Source of the DNA: JANLVJ01 sp031363945
Lineage (GTDB): Bacteria; Bacteroidota; Bacteroidia; Sphingobacteriales; Sphingobacteriaceae
Length of the DNA: 64,000 bases
Assembly (NCBI GenBank): GCA_031363945.1
Contig: JANLVJ010000078.1
Coordinates: 68,858 to 132,857, forward strand
Reading direction: 5' to 3'
The notes below the pieces were generated by a model that worked only from the letters and a program-made list of their open reading frames with translations, had not been told where the DNA came from and did not search any database. Both the position numbers and the translations under genes were made by a program. Each line of letters begins with the position of its first letter. Positions within the stretch are counted from its first letter, which is position 1. This document shows positions 37,144 to 45,992 of this stretch, one piece after another.

Positions 37144-37218
37144 TCAGGCTCCCGCTCGTGAGATACTATAATAAAAATCGAATGTCGTAAATAGGTTCAT
37201 AATTTGTTTTTCATTCAT
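37144..37218 (-). CDS. Phe/Tyr leader peptide of the pheA operon
   Basis: A 24-residue ORF (ATG at 37218; an in-frame ATG at 37200 would give 18 residues) whose central part reads FTTFDFYYS. It holds three Phe and two consecutive Tyr codons. The last codons, RAGA with TGA at 37144-37146, include GCGGGAG, which can pair with the terminator's 5' arm. A ribosome held at Phe or Tyr codons would leave that segment free and form the antiterminator; one reaching the stop would cover it and let the terminator form. The first ATG is nine bases from the -7 box, so the mRNA would have almost no 5' UTR. Confidence 0.8.
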   Translation of the reverse strand: MNEKQIMNLFTTFDFYYSISRAGA

Positions 37219-37227
37219 TTATTGTCT

Positions 37228-37258
37228 CAAATATATGGCGTAAGCACTAAAAAACAAA
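37228..37258 (-). promoter_or_regulatory. Bacteroidota promoter for the pheA leader and operon
   Basis: TTTG (37255-37258), exactly 19 nt, TATATTTG (37228-37235) on the minus strand: a full match to TTTG-N19-TAnnTTTG. It overlaps the end of aroB (stop at 37247-37249), so pheA and downstream genes can be transcribed without aroB. Confidence 0.8.
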
Positions 37259-38344
37259 ATTTTTATTATAGAATTTGAGTGCAGCAAAAATTTCCTCCTG
37301 CGAACAGCTATAATTGATCCACGCAAGCCCTGTTTTTTTAAGCAGGCTAAAATTTATTTGACCGAGCTCATTTTTCTTATCATTCTTCATCAAATCATAA
37401 AGGGTGTGGAAATTAGCAGCCTCTATAGATTTGCTACCATAAAGGCTAAATAAGAAAGAATTTATTCTTTCAAGCTCGACTACTGACAAACCTGCTTTCA
37501 ACATTGAAAGATATGCTTCACAGATCATCCCGATCCCGATGGCTTCACCGTGGCGCAGCGGGTTTTCATCATGTTTTAAAGACCATGTTTCAAGAGCATG
37601 CCCGATTGTATGTCCAAAGTTTAAAATCTTCCTGATATTTTTTTCAAATGGATCTTTTAGTACTACCTGATTTTTTAAGGCAATCGATTTCTGGATAACC
37701 CAGGCAGGAAATTCAGTTTTCAGCCAGTTTGATGAAGAATTTGCAAGAGATTCAAAGAAAACAGCATCAGAAATCAGCCCATGTTTTATAAGTTCCGCGG
37801 CCCCTGAAACCAGCTCTCTTGGCATGAGAGTTTTTAAGAATACAGAATCTATCAAGACAGCTTTAGGCTGGGTGAAGGTGCCAATCATATTTTTTTCACC
37901 GTGAAAATCAATACCCGTTTTTCCACCAACTGAAGCATCAACCTGAGAAAGCAGGGTTGTAGGAATTTGAATAAACGAAATACCACGTTTAAAGGTTGAA
38001 GCTGCAAAAGCCCCCATATCAGTTAGTACTCCTCCACCCACATTTAAAAGTAGTGAAGAGCGGTCTGCTTTATATTTCATCAGGAATTCCCAGATGAGCG
38101 TGGTAGTACTAATGTTTTTATGCTGCTCACCCTCTTTAATTTCCAAAATCAATGCATGTTTTAACCTCGGTATATTCTGCAGCAACTGCGGCAAGCAGTA
38201 TGTTGAAGTATTGGTATCAACCAATATAAAAATTGCTGAAGGCTTGTATTCTTCGATCAATAAAGTCAGGGTAACAGCTACGGGGCCGAACAGAATTGAA
38301 TATTTTAGACTTTCTATAATTTCACCCTGATAATTTTTTAGCAT
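37247..38344 (-). CDS. aroB: 3-dehydroquinate synthase
   Basis: It cyclises DAHP to 3-dehydroquinate using NAD and a divalent metal. Typical segments are LNVGGGVLTDMGAFAASTFKRGISFIQIPTTLLSQVDASVGGKTGIDFHGEKN (about 100-155; GGG NAD site and K of the active site), SGAAELIKHGLI and ILNFGHTIGHALE (metal-binding His). The length of 365 aa is usual. It lies upstream of the pheA attenuator, on the same strand, and is divergent from the proline dehydrogenase gene. Confidence 0.95.
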   Translation of the reverse strand: MLKNYQGEIIESLKYSILFGPVAVTLTLLIEEYKPSAIFILVDTNTSTYCLPQLLQNIPRLKHALILEIKEGEQHKNISTTTLIWEFLMKYKADRSSLLLNVGGGVLTDMGAFAASTFKRGISFIQIPTTLLSQVDASVGGKTGIDFHGEKNMIGTFTQPKAVLIDSVFLKTLMPRELVSGAAELIKHGLISDAVFFESLANSSSNWLKTEFPAWVIQKSIALKNQVVLKDPFEKNIRKILNFGHTIGHALETWSLKHDENPLRHGEAIGIGMICEAYLSMLKAGLSVVELERINSFLFSLYGSKSIEAANFHTLYDLMKNDKKNELGQINFSLLKKTGLAWINYSCSQEEIFAALKFYNKNFVF

Positions 38345-38473
38345 ATGTCTTTCATTTTATCGGTTCTGCTTACAAAAAGATTGATACAGTTTGTAGCAGA
38401 CTTCCAAATTCCTTAAAATTGCAATAAAATTAGTAAACAGTTACAAAGAATTCTAGCAGATTTCAACTATAAA

Positions 38474-39673
38474 ATGATAGATAACCATATACAGACGCAC
38501 CATAAAAAAGCACTCTCATTTGATAATACAGAGATTGCTTTCAATTCTAAGTCTGATAAAGCCTTAAAAAAAAGCCTGCTGCTTTTTCGCCTGATGAATA
38601 ATAATTTCTTGGTTAAAATTGGCCCGTTTTTTACTATGCTGGCTATGAAGATGAAATTGCCGATTAATAAGTTGATTAAATCGACCATTTTCGCGCAGTT
38701 CTGTGGGGGAGAAACAATTGAAGAGTCAGTAGAAGTTGCTGCAGAACTTGGTAAGTATCATATCTTTTCAATACTTGATTATTCAGTAGAGGCTGATGAT
38801 GAAGAAGAGATGTTCGACCTGACAATGTTAGAAATAATAAAGACTATAAAAGCTGCTGCCCATAACGAGCATATTCCTTTTTCAGTTTTTAAGATATCAG
38901 GTTTAATTAAAAATGTTTTGCTGGCGAAAGTTCAGACTGCTGAAGCTCTTACGTTACTCGAAAAAGCAGAGTTTCAGCGTAGCAGTGAGCGTGTAAATGA
39001 AATTTGCAGCATAGCCTATAATCTTCATATACCTGTTATGATTGATGCCGAAGAATCATGGATTCAAGGGCCCATTGATAAATTTGCCATCGCCATGATG
39101 GAAAGATATAATAAGGAAAGTGCGATCATTTTTAATACGATACAGCTTTATCGCCATGACCGTCTTGAGTGGCTGAAGCAGCTTTATACAAACTCTAAGA
39201 ATGCCGGATTTTTTCTTGGAGTGAAGCTTGTTCGTGGTGCTTATATGGAAAAAGAACGAGCAAGAGCAAAGGAATTTAATTATGCCTCACCCATACAACC
39301 AGACAAAATATCGACCGATACTGATTATAACCTGGCTGTTAGTTTTTGTCTTGATCATACCGATCGCATTTCTATGGTTGCAGGCACGCATAATCAGTTA
39401 AGTTGCGAACTGCTGATTAAAAATCTCGCCGAAAAACACCTGCCGGAAAACTACCCGCATATTTGGTTTTCTCAGCTTTTAGGTATGAGCGATAACCTGA
39501 GTTTTAATCTTGCTGCCGCAGGGTTCAATGTTGCCAAATACCTTCCTTATGGCCCCATCGCTTCTGTTATGCCTTATTTATTCAGACGGGCCAATGAAAA
39601 TACCGCCATTGCCGGTCAGATGAGCCGTGAACTGACGATGATAACCCAGGAAAAAAAGCGGAGAAAAATCTAG
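38474..39673 (+). CDS. Proline dehydrogenase
   Basis: An FAD-linked enzyme oxidising proline to pyrroline-5-carboxylate. The (beta/alpha)8 barrel of 399 aa shows FAQFCGGETIEESVEVAAEL, IDAEESWIQGPID, the catalytic-loop LGVKLVRGAYMEKERARAKEF (about 252-272) and the C-terminal NVAKYLPYGPIASVMPYLFRRANEN, with the Arg pair that binds proline's carboxylate. It is monofunctional, without the P5C dehydrogenase domain of PutA. It is divergent from aroB. Confidence 0.92.
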   Translation: MIDNHIQTHHKKALSFDNTEIAFNSKSDKALKKSLLLFRLMNNNFLVKIGPFFTMLAMKMKLPINKLIKSTIFAQFCGGETIEESVEVAAELGKYHIFSILDYSVEADDEEEMFDLTMLEIIKTIKAAAHNEHIPFSVFKISGLIKNVLLAKVQTAEALTLLEKAEFQRSSERVNEICSIAYNLHIPVMIDAEESWIQGPIDKFAIAMMERYNKESAIIFNTIQLYRHDRLEWLKQLYTNSKNAGFFLGVKLVRGAYMEKERARAKEFNYASPIQPDKISTDTDYNLAVSFCLDHTDRISMVAGTHNQLSCELLIKNLAEKHLPENYPHIWFSQLLGMSDNLSFNLAAAGFNVAKYLPYGPIASVMPYLFRRANENTAIAGQMSRELTMITQEKKRRKI

Positions 39674-39837
39674 GCATTATGTTTTAAGGGGTTAGATTTG
39701 GTAGTTTTTTTGTCATTAAGTTTTAAGGCGTAAGAATTGGTAATTTCGTAGCACGTTCCGAAAATAGTAGAAGCTCATATCGCAGGTTGAATTGAATTCA
39801 GATCTTCCTGCTAATTTTAAAATCCAAAATCAAGTGC

Positions 39838-41352
39838 ATGATTGAATTAAATGAACAGGAAAGATTTCGCCGCGATAGTTTGCAGGAATTAATACGTTTA
39901 GGAATTGAGCCTTATCCGGCAGCGCTGTTCGAAATTACTACTAATACAGCAGAAATTAAAAGTCAATTTGCTGATCATCCAGAAAAATTCTCGGAAATAA
40001 GTATCGCAGGACGACTTATGGGTAAGCGTATTATGGGATCGGCATCTTTTGCTGAATTCCAGGATGCCCATGGGCGCTTGCAGTTTTACCTGAAACGTGA
40101 TGAAATCTGCCCCACTGAAGATAAAACGCTTTACAATACAGTTTTCAAGAAGTTGCTTGATATTGGTGACTATATTGGAATTAAAGGGTTTGGATTTATT
40201 ACCCAGACAGGTGAACTAAGTATTCATGTTAGCGAACTAACATTACTAAGTAAATCATTGAAGCCTCTGCCAGTTGTTAAAACTGATGCCGACGGAAAAA
40301 TTTATGATGCGGTTACCGATCCTGAATTCAGATATCGTCAGCGGTACGCTGACCTGGTTGTAAATCCGGAAGTTAAAGAGGTATTCATCAAAAGAAGCCG
40401 TATGGTTACTTCAATGCGTAATACCCTGAATGAAGAGGGTTATCTTGAGGTCGAAACTCCAATTCTTCAGACTATTCCAGGAGGAGCTATAGCCCGCCCG
40501 TTTATCACTCACCACAATGCCTTAGACATGCCATTATACCTGCGGGTAGCCAATGAACTGTATTTAAAACGCCTGATAGTAGGTGGCTTTGATGGAGTTT
40601 ATGAGTTTGCCAAAGATTTTAGAAATGAAGGCATGGACCGAACCCATAATCCTGAATTTACGATTCTGGAATTTTATGTAGCCTATAAAGACTATTTCTG
40701 GATGATGGATTTCACCGAAAAAATGCTGTGTAAGATTGCCCTTGACCTGTATAAAACTGAAACCATTACCTATGCTGGTATAGAAATCGATCTGGGCTCA
40801 CCCTTTAAACGCATCGGTATTTATGATGCAATTAAAGAACATACTGGTCTTGATCTGGAAGGAAAAGATGAAGCTGCTTTACGCAAAGCTTGTGCTGAGT
40901 TGAACATTCTCGTCAACCCTACCATGGGTAAAGGCAAACTGGTTGATGCGATTTTCAGTACTTGCTGTGAGTGTCACTATATTCAGCCGACTTTCATCAT
41001 CGATTACCCCGTTGAGATGTCGCCCCTTACTAAAAAACATCGTTCGAAACCAGGACTTGTTGAAAGGTTTGAACTTATGATCAATGGCAAAGAGATCGCC
41101 AATGCTTATAGTGAATTAAATGATCCACTTGAGCAGCGTCAACGTTTTGAAGAGCAGTTAGCTCTGACCGAGCGTGGCGATGATGAGGCTATGTTTATCG
41201 ATCAGGATTTCCTGCGTGCCCTTGAATATGGCATGCCCCCTACTTCTGGTATTGGTATTGGCATTGACAGACTTGCCATGCTTATGACAAATCAGCATTC
41301 AATTCAGGATGTACTTTTCTTTCCTCAAATGAGGGCCGAAGTAAATCTGTAA
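39838..41352 (+). CDS. lysS: Lysyl-tRNA synthetase, class II
   Basis: It charges tRNA-Lys. An N-terminal OB-fold anticodon-binding domain (about 50-150: ISIAGRLMGKRIMGSASFAEFQDAHGRLQFYL) precedes the catalytic domain with motif 2 (FEFAKDFRNEGMDRTHNPEF, about 260-280) and motif 3 (SGIGIGIDRLAMLMT, about 475-489). The length of 504 aa is typical. It is followed by a 499-nt repeat-bearing spacer before ung. Confidence 0.97.
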   Translation: MIELNEQERFRRDSLQELIRLGIEPYPAALFEITTNTAEIKSQFADHPEKFSEISIAGRLMGKRIMGSASFAEFQDAHGRLQFYLKRDEICPTEDKTLYNTVFKKLLDIGDYIGIKGFGFITQTGELSIHVSELTLLSKSLKPLPVVKTDADGKIYDAVTDPEFRYRQRYADLVVNPEVKEVFIKRSRMVTSMRNTLNEEGYLEVETPILQTIPGGAIARPFITHHNALDMPLYLRVANELYLKRLIVGGFDGVYEFAKDFRNEGMDRTHNPEFTILEFYVAYKDYFWMMDFTEKMLCKIALDLYKTETITYAGIEIDLGSPFKRIGIYDAIKEHTGLDLEGKDEAALRKACAELNILVNPTMGKGKLVDAIFSTCCECHYIQPTFIIDYPVEMSPLTKKHRSKPGLVERFELMINGKEIANAYSELNDPLEQRQRFEEQLALTERGDDEAMFIDQDFLRALEYGMPPTSGIGIGIDRLAMLMTNQHSIQDVLFFPQMRAEVNL

Positions 41353-41419
41353 TTTTTATTTTAAATGAGTTATTCAAGCTCAGTTCAAATCACTTAAGGT
41401 CATTTCAAATAAGTCATTT

Positions 41420-41524
41420 AAGCTCATTTCAACTCAAGTCTGCCCGTAATTTGGGTCGAAATGAGTTTTAGGCTTAATGACCTCCCAATCAAATTCCAGA
41501 AGGCCTTTCGTATGAAATGAGCTT
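41420..41524. repeat. Inverted repeat AAGCTCATTTC / GAAATGAGCTT
   Basis: An exact 11-bp inverted repeat: AAGCTCATTTC at 41420-41430 and GAAATGAGCTT at 41514-41524. A related GAAATGAGTT copy lies at 41458-41467. The arms are 83 nt apart. Confidence 0.6.
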
Positions 41525-41782
41525 TCAAATAGATTACCATGTTTCCCTCAGATTAGCTTTCAAACTACCCAACCAAACAATTTCTATTTAAAGTTCCTTT
41601 TACAATTGCTTGGTATTTCTACAGGCTAATTGGTGTACCAGACATATTCATCCTTATTCCCTTACCCGTTTGGATTATTTTTTTTGAGTGAATTACATGC
41701 TGAAATTTGAACAGAAAAAAATGGAATTTTAAATAAAAATAAAATACCGGGCAGTACTGAACAGAAAATAATGAATCAGTCT

Positions 41783-41827
41783 TGAACTGTACTGAACTGT
41801 AAAGTAATGAACTGTAATGAATTGTAA
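41783..41827. repeat. Tandem 10-bp repeat TGAACTGTAA upstream of ung
   Basis: Four units: TGAACTGTAC (41783), TGAACTGTAA (41793), then after a 5-nt gap TGAACTGTAA (41808) and TGAATTGTAA (41818). They end 24 nt before the ung ATG, where regulatory proteins could bind. Slippage-type expansion is also possible. Confidence 0.65.
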
Positions 41828-41851
41828 TCTATTAAACTTAAAACACAATTA

Positions 41852-42532
41852 ATGGCTGAAATTGCTCTTGAGAAATCATGGTTAAGCGTACTTGAAAAAG
41901 AGTTTACCAAACCTTATATGATAGGTTTAAAGAGTTTTTTACAAGAAGAAAAAAGAGCAGGGCAATTGATTTACCCCCCAGCCGATTCAATCTTCAGAGC
42001 CATGAATATCACCCCTTTTGACCGTGTTAAAGTAATTATTCTCGGTCAGGATCCTTATCATGGTGCAGGGCAGGCACATGGCTTGTCATTTTCAGTTCCC
42101 ACCGGAGTACCCATTCCACCTTCACTAAAAAATATTTACAAAGAATTGATAGAGGATGTTAATATCAGGCAGCCCATGAGCGGTGATCTTACTTCCTGGG
42201 CCAAACAAGGAGTTTTGCTGTTAAATTCAACCCTTACCGTTCGTGCCGGTCAGGCCGGATCACACCAAAAGAAAGGCTGGGAACAGTTCACTAATACCAT
42301 CATCTCGAAATTATCAACTGACCGTCAGGGTCTTGTGTTTTTGTTATGGGGAGCCTATGCCAGAGCAAAAAAGGAATTAATTGATCAGTCTGTTCATTTT
42401 ATACTTGAATCAGCACATCCATCACCCTTCTCTGCCCATACAGGTTTTTTAGGATCAAAGCAATTTTCAAAGACAAATGAATTATTGCTGTCGGTGAATA
42501 AAACACCAATAGATTGGGAGGTTCAAACGTGA
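41852..42532 (+). CDS. ung: Uracil-DNA glycosylase (family 1)
   Basis: It removes uracil from DNA. The water-activating loop GQDPYHGAGQAHGLSFSVP is at about 65-83, with the catalytic Asp in GQDPYH. The minor-groove-reading HPSPFSAH(T)GF loop is near residue 190-199. The length of 226 aa is standard. Convergent with the Lrp-type gene, whose stop is only 5 nt away. Confidence 0.97.
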   Translation: MAEIALEKSWLSVLEKEFTKPYMIGLKSFLQEEKRAGQLIYPPADSIFRAMNITPFDRVKVIILGQDPYHGAGQAHGLSFSVPTGVPIPPSLKNIYKELIEDVNIRQPMSGDLTSWAKQGVLLLNSTLTVRAGQAGSHQKKGWEQFTNTIISKLSTDRQGLVFLLWGAYARAKKELIDQSVHFILESAHPSPFSAHTGFLGSKQFSKTNELLLSVNKTPIDWEVQT

Positions 42533-42537
42533 CTCAT

Positions 42538-43011
42538 TTAATCAATCTGTATTGGGAAAGACTTAGAATCTTTAACGGTCGACATAATCATCATTGTTTT
42601 GAGGTTGCGCATCTGCTCAATTTTTGCAATACGGTTTACCACCAGGCTCTCATAGGCTTTAATGTCTTTGACCACTATTTTTAGCATAAAATCTGAAGAT
42701 CCTGTGATATGGTAGCATTCAACTATCTCCTCGATCTGATTAACCTGTTCCGTGAATTTTGAGATATAATCACTTTGATGTGAAGTAATATTGACAAGCA
42801 TAAAAGCTTTTATGCCATAGCCAAGCTTTTCTTCATCAACAACGGCATGGTAACTTTTTATAAGACCTGTATTTTCAAGTTTCCGTACCCGCTCAAGAGT
42901 TGGGGCAGGGGATAGGCCAATTTCTGTTGAAAGTTGCAGGTTAGTGATTCGACCATTTTCCTGCAATAGTTTCAGAATTTGCAAATCGATTTTATCCAGG
43001 TGGATGCTCAT
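42538..43011 (-). CDS. Lrp/AsnC-family transcriptional regulator
   Basis: A 157-aa feast/famine regulator. The N-terminal winged helix-turn-helix (KIDLQILKLLQENGRITNLQLSTEIGLSPAPTLERVRKLENTGLI, about 6-50) is followed by the RAM ligand-binding domain (from about 65: IKAFMLVNITSH...IVECYHITGSSDFMLKIVVKDI). It is divergent from the Nramp transporter gene; such neighbours are often targets, but this is inference. The amino acid ligand is unknown. Confidence 0.93.
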   Translation of the reverse strand: MSIHLDKIDLQILKLLQENGRITNLQLSTEIGLSPAPTLERVRKLENTGLIKSYHAVVDEEKLGYGIKAFMLVNITSHQSDYISKFTEQVNQIEEIVECYHITGSSDFMLKIVVKDIKAYESLVVNRIAKIEQMRNLKTMMIMSTVKDSKSFPIQID

Positions 43012-43128
43012 AAATTGTTTTTAGAAGAAATTCAATACAATATATCAAATATGCTGATTAAAGAATGCAAAATTTTGTTGTGAAAGTTTTTGATCATCCT
43101 TAAATTTAGGTTACTCTAAAAAAATAGT

Positions 43129-43136
43129 TAGATTTG
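43129..43136 (+). promoter_or_regulatory. Candidate -7 box for the Nramp gene
   Basis: TAGATTTG fits TAnnTTTG; a TTTA lies about 20 nt upstream. It ends only 7 nt before the ATG, so the transcript would be nearly leaderless. Confidence 0.45.
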
Positions 43137-43143
43137 AGTAAAT

Positions 43144-44592
43144 ATGAAACCCAAAGGGCTGAATTCATTAAGTGAAGTACATTCATCAGTTGAACTTCAT
43201 AAAGGTTCAAACCCAGCTAAAAAATTAATGGCTTTTATTGGGCCAGCTTATTTGGTTAGTGTCGGCTATATGGATCCTGGTAACTGGGCGACAGATATAG
43301 CAGGGGGTAGCTCTTTTGGCTATTCACTGATCTGGGTTTTATTATTGTCTAACCTGATGGCCTTATTACTTCAAACTTTAAGTGCCCGTTTTGGTGTGGT
43401 TACAGGTACTGATCTTGCTCAGGCCTCAAGACGATATTATTCACCGGTGATGAATGTATTTCTATATGCTCTCGCAGAAATTGCCATTACTGCCTGTGAT
43501 CTTGCTGAAGTAATTGGTATGGCCATCGGCCTTAACCTGTTATTTGGTTTTCCACTGATCTGGGGTGTGCTGATAAGTCTCTTTGATACGTTTTTGGTGT
43601 TATTTCTGATGAATAGAGGTATTAAAAAACTCGAGATCTTTATCGTCACGATGATTTTCATTATTGGTTTTTCTTTTCTGATAGAATTATTACTCAGCCG
43701 GCCTGCTGGTCTGCCAATCTTACAAGGCTTTATTCCACATAGCCTGAATGGTGAATCTCTGTATATCGCCATTGGCATTATCGGGGCAACCGTAATGCCC
43801 CATAATTTATACTTGCATTCATCACTGGTTCAATCAAGGAATATTGAGCGCTCACCAAAAGGCATTAGAGAAGCCCTGCGGTATAATCTGATAGACACAG
43901 GCATTGCTTTAAATATCGCCTTTGTAGTAAATATGGCAATACTGATTCTTGCAGCTTCTGCTTTTTACAAAAACGGTTATCAGCATGTTGCCGAACTGCA
44001 AGATGCCTATAAATTACTTAACCGCCTTCTTGGCTCCTGGGCTCCGAAACTCTTTGCACTTGCCCTGGTAGCTTCTGGTCAGAGTTCAACAGTCACAGGA
44101 ACGCTGGCAGGCCAGATAATTATGGAAGGCTATCTTGATATCAAGCTTAAACCTTGGTTGAGGCGCTTGATTACTAGACTTACTGCTGTTATTCCAGCTT
44201 TGCTATGTATTATTTATTTTGGAGATAGAGGATTAGGAAGTTTACTGGTTTCAAGTCAGGTAATTCTGAGTATTCAACTCGGCTTTGCGATGATTCCGTT
44301 GATTCATTTTACCAATAGTAGTTTTTGGATGAATGAATACAGAAATACAACCATGGTTAAATTACTTGCCTGGCTCTCGGCTTCTATGCTGATTGCATTG
44401 AATGGCAAATATATTCTTGAGCTGACAATTTCCTGGTATACTGACCATTCACTAAATTCTTTTTACCGTTTTGGAATAGTAGTTGTCGCCCTTATTATAG
44501 TTTCTTTACTGGTCTATCTGATTATCGAACCTTTTGTTAAACCCAGGATTCATAAACAGCAGGCAGTTTTAAGTGAACAGGAAAACAACTGA
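43144..44592 (+). CDS. Nramp-family divalent metal (Mn/Fe) transporter
   Basis: A 482-aa inner-membrane proton-coupled Mn2+/Fe2+ importer with about eleven membrane segments. The metal-site motif DPGNWATD is at about 45-52 (TM1), and the TM6 motif MPHNLYLHSSLVQSR lies near 220, both complete. The family is MntH-like. The start ATG directly follows the promoter. Divergent from an Lrp-type regulator gene. Confidence 0.93.
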   Translation: MKPKGLNSLSEVHSSVELHKGSNPAKKLMAFIGPAYLVSVGYMDPGNWATDIAGGSSFGYSLIWVLLLSNLMALLLQTLSARFGVVTGTDLAQASRRYYSPVMNVFLYALAEIAITACDLAEVIGMAIGLNLLFGFPLIWGVLISLFDTFLVLFLMNRGIKKLEIFIVTMIFIIGFSFLIELLLSRPAGLPILQGFIPHSLNGESLYIAIGIIGATVMPHNLYLHSSLVQSRNIERSPKGIREALRYNLIDTGIALNIAFVVNMAILILAASAFYKNGYQHVAELQDAYKLLNRLLGSWAPKLFALALVASGQSSTVTGTLAGQIIMEGYLDIKLKPWLRRLITRLTAVIPALLCIIYFGDRGLGSLLVSSQVILSIQLGFAMIPLIHFTNSSFWMNEYRNTTMVKLLAWLSASMLIALNGKYILELTISWYTDHSLNSFYRFGIVVVALIIVSLLVYLIIEPFVKPRIHKQQAVLSEQENN

Positions 44593-44694
44593 TCTTCTGA
44601 ACGAGTCATTTTTTTAATGTATTTTTTTAAATTTACCTTTCCTGCTATAAATGGGAAATCAGATACAGTTGAGCTGATAGTTTAGAATAAGAGT

Positions 44695-45144
44695 ATGAAT
44701 TCGAAGAGTGATATCCATATAAAAAATAAAAAAGTATATTTTGAGTATACTGTGCTTGATAAATATACAGCGGGTATAAAACTCCTGGGTACAGAAATCA
44801 AGTCTATTCGTGACGGAAAAATCAACCTGAATGAAGCATATTGTGTCTTCATAGGTGATATTCTATATGTTCGTAGCTTACATATTTCTGAATATTCTCA
44901 TGGTTCATTTTATAATCACGAAGCCAAGCGCGACCGGATTTTGCTGCTCAATAAAAAAGAGTTAAAGAAGCTGCATACTCAAATGAAAGAAAAAGGATTG
45001 ACCCTGGTTCCACTTTATCTTTTCGTCAATGACAGGGGTTTTGCCAAGCTTGAAATCGCCCTTGCCCAGGGTAAGAAACTTTTTGATAAACGCGAAAGTA
45101 TCAAAGCCCGCGACAATACCCGTGAGATCAGCCGAAACCTGTAA
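44695..45144 (+). CDS. smpB: SsrA-binding protein
   Basis: The tmRNA partner in trans-translation, 149 aa. Typical segments are NKKVYFEYTVLDKYTAGIKLLGTEIKSIRDGKINLNEAYC and PLYLFVNDRGFAKLEIALAQGKKLFDKRESIKARDNTREISR, a basic C-terminal tail that mimics the missing tmRNA anticodon stem. Its RNA partner ssrA lies 17 kb away at 27.8 kb. Confidence 0.97.
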   Translation: MNSKSDIHIKNKKVYFEYTVLDKYTAGIKLLGTEIKSIRDGKINLNEAYCVFIGDILYVRSLHISEYSHGSFYNHEAKRDRILLLNKKELKKLHTQMKEKGLTLVPLYLFVNDRGFAKLEIALAQGKKLFDKRESIKARDNTREISRNL

Positions 45145-45250
45145 ATCAGCTGAAGCTTATGATCTAGTCGCATCGTCTAAATCAACGCCAACTTCCAGAG
45201 CAGTAACCTGTAAATCCTCAAAATCTAAATTATCATCAGCCCGAAAATAT

Positions 45251-45895
45251 TTACCAGGCTTTATCCCCTACCAGAGGTACAAATCGAAAAGTGTCGCGCT
45301 CTATGGTTTCGCTGCTTTCTTCCCCTGTTTTTAAGACAGTAAACATTTTTTGTGATTTCTCATCTCCAACGGGAATAATAATCAGCCCACCTATTTTTAA
45401 CTGTCGCAAAAGTGTATCAGGAACAGATGGTGCTCCGGCAGTCACTAGAATTTTGTCAAAGGGTGCATGAAATGATAAACCTTTAGAGCCATCACCCAGA
45501 AAATGCCTGGCTTTATAACCCATTTCTACCAGCATTTCTTTCGCCTTTTCATAAAGTACTGGCTGCCGCTCAATTGTAAAAACTTTAGCCCCCAATTCAA
45601 GCAAGACGCAAGTCTGATAACCAGAACCTGTTCCTATTTCCAGCACTTTTTCACCTTTTTTTAGTTGCAAAAGTGATGACTGGTAAGCAACTGTATATGG
45701 TTGTGAGATGGTTTGACCTTCACCTATCGGAAAGGCTTTATCGGTATATGCCTGCTCAAGAAAGGCAGCATCAAAGAAGAAATGTCTGGGAACTTTATCC
45801 ATTGCCGCCAGAATCGCGTGATCTTCTATTCCTTTTTTTTTCAGCTCAGTGATCAGCTGTTTTCTCAGTCCTTTATGTCGGTAATTATCTATCAA
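45251..45895 (-). CDS. pcm: Protein-L-isoaspartate O-methyltransferase
   Basis: It methylates isoaspartyl residues for protein repair, using SAM. The sequence AFPIGEGQTISQPYTVAYQSSLLQL is the family signature, and the SAM site VLEIGTGSGYQTCVLLELGAKVFTIER follows (about 80-105). ILVTAGAPSVPDTLLRQLKIGGLIIIPVGD lies further on. The length of 214 aa is standard. Convergent with smpB. Confidence 0.95.
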   Translation of the reverse strand: MIDNYRHKGLRKQLITELKKKGIEDHAILAAMDKVPRHFFFDAAFLEQAYTDKAFPIGEGQTISQPYTVAYQSSLLQLKKGEKVLEIGTGSGYQTCVLLELGAKVFTIERQPVLYEKAKEMLVEMGYKARHFLGDGSKGLSFHAPFDKILVTAGAPSVPDTLLRQLKIGGLIIIPVGDEKSQKMFTVLKTGEESSETIERDTFRFVPLVGDKAW

Positions 45896-45992
45896 AATTA
45901 AATTTGTTCCAACTTCAAACTTAACTGAATTTCTTTAAAGCATACTTATGATAAACGCTCAATTAACTTATATTTGGTTTTATTCGATTTGC

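Larger units (their letters stand above)
41353..41851. other. 499-nt non-coding spacer between lysS and ung
   Basis: No coding frame is convincing. The left half holds copies of a GAAATGAG(C/T)TT / AAGCTCATTTC motif in both orientations. The right half holds a short tandem repeat. It is clearly more AT-rich than the genes beside it, and no tRNA or known riboswitch was recognised. Confidence 0.6.

Noticed and set aside
45157..45264. Open, acidic frame (FRADDNLDFEDLQV...) after pcm on the minus strand
   Set aside because: It has no start codon and lies out of frame with pcm, whose normal end is intact. It may be a remnant or chance.
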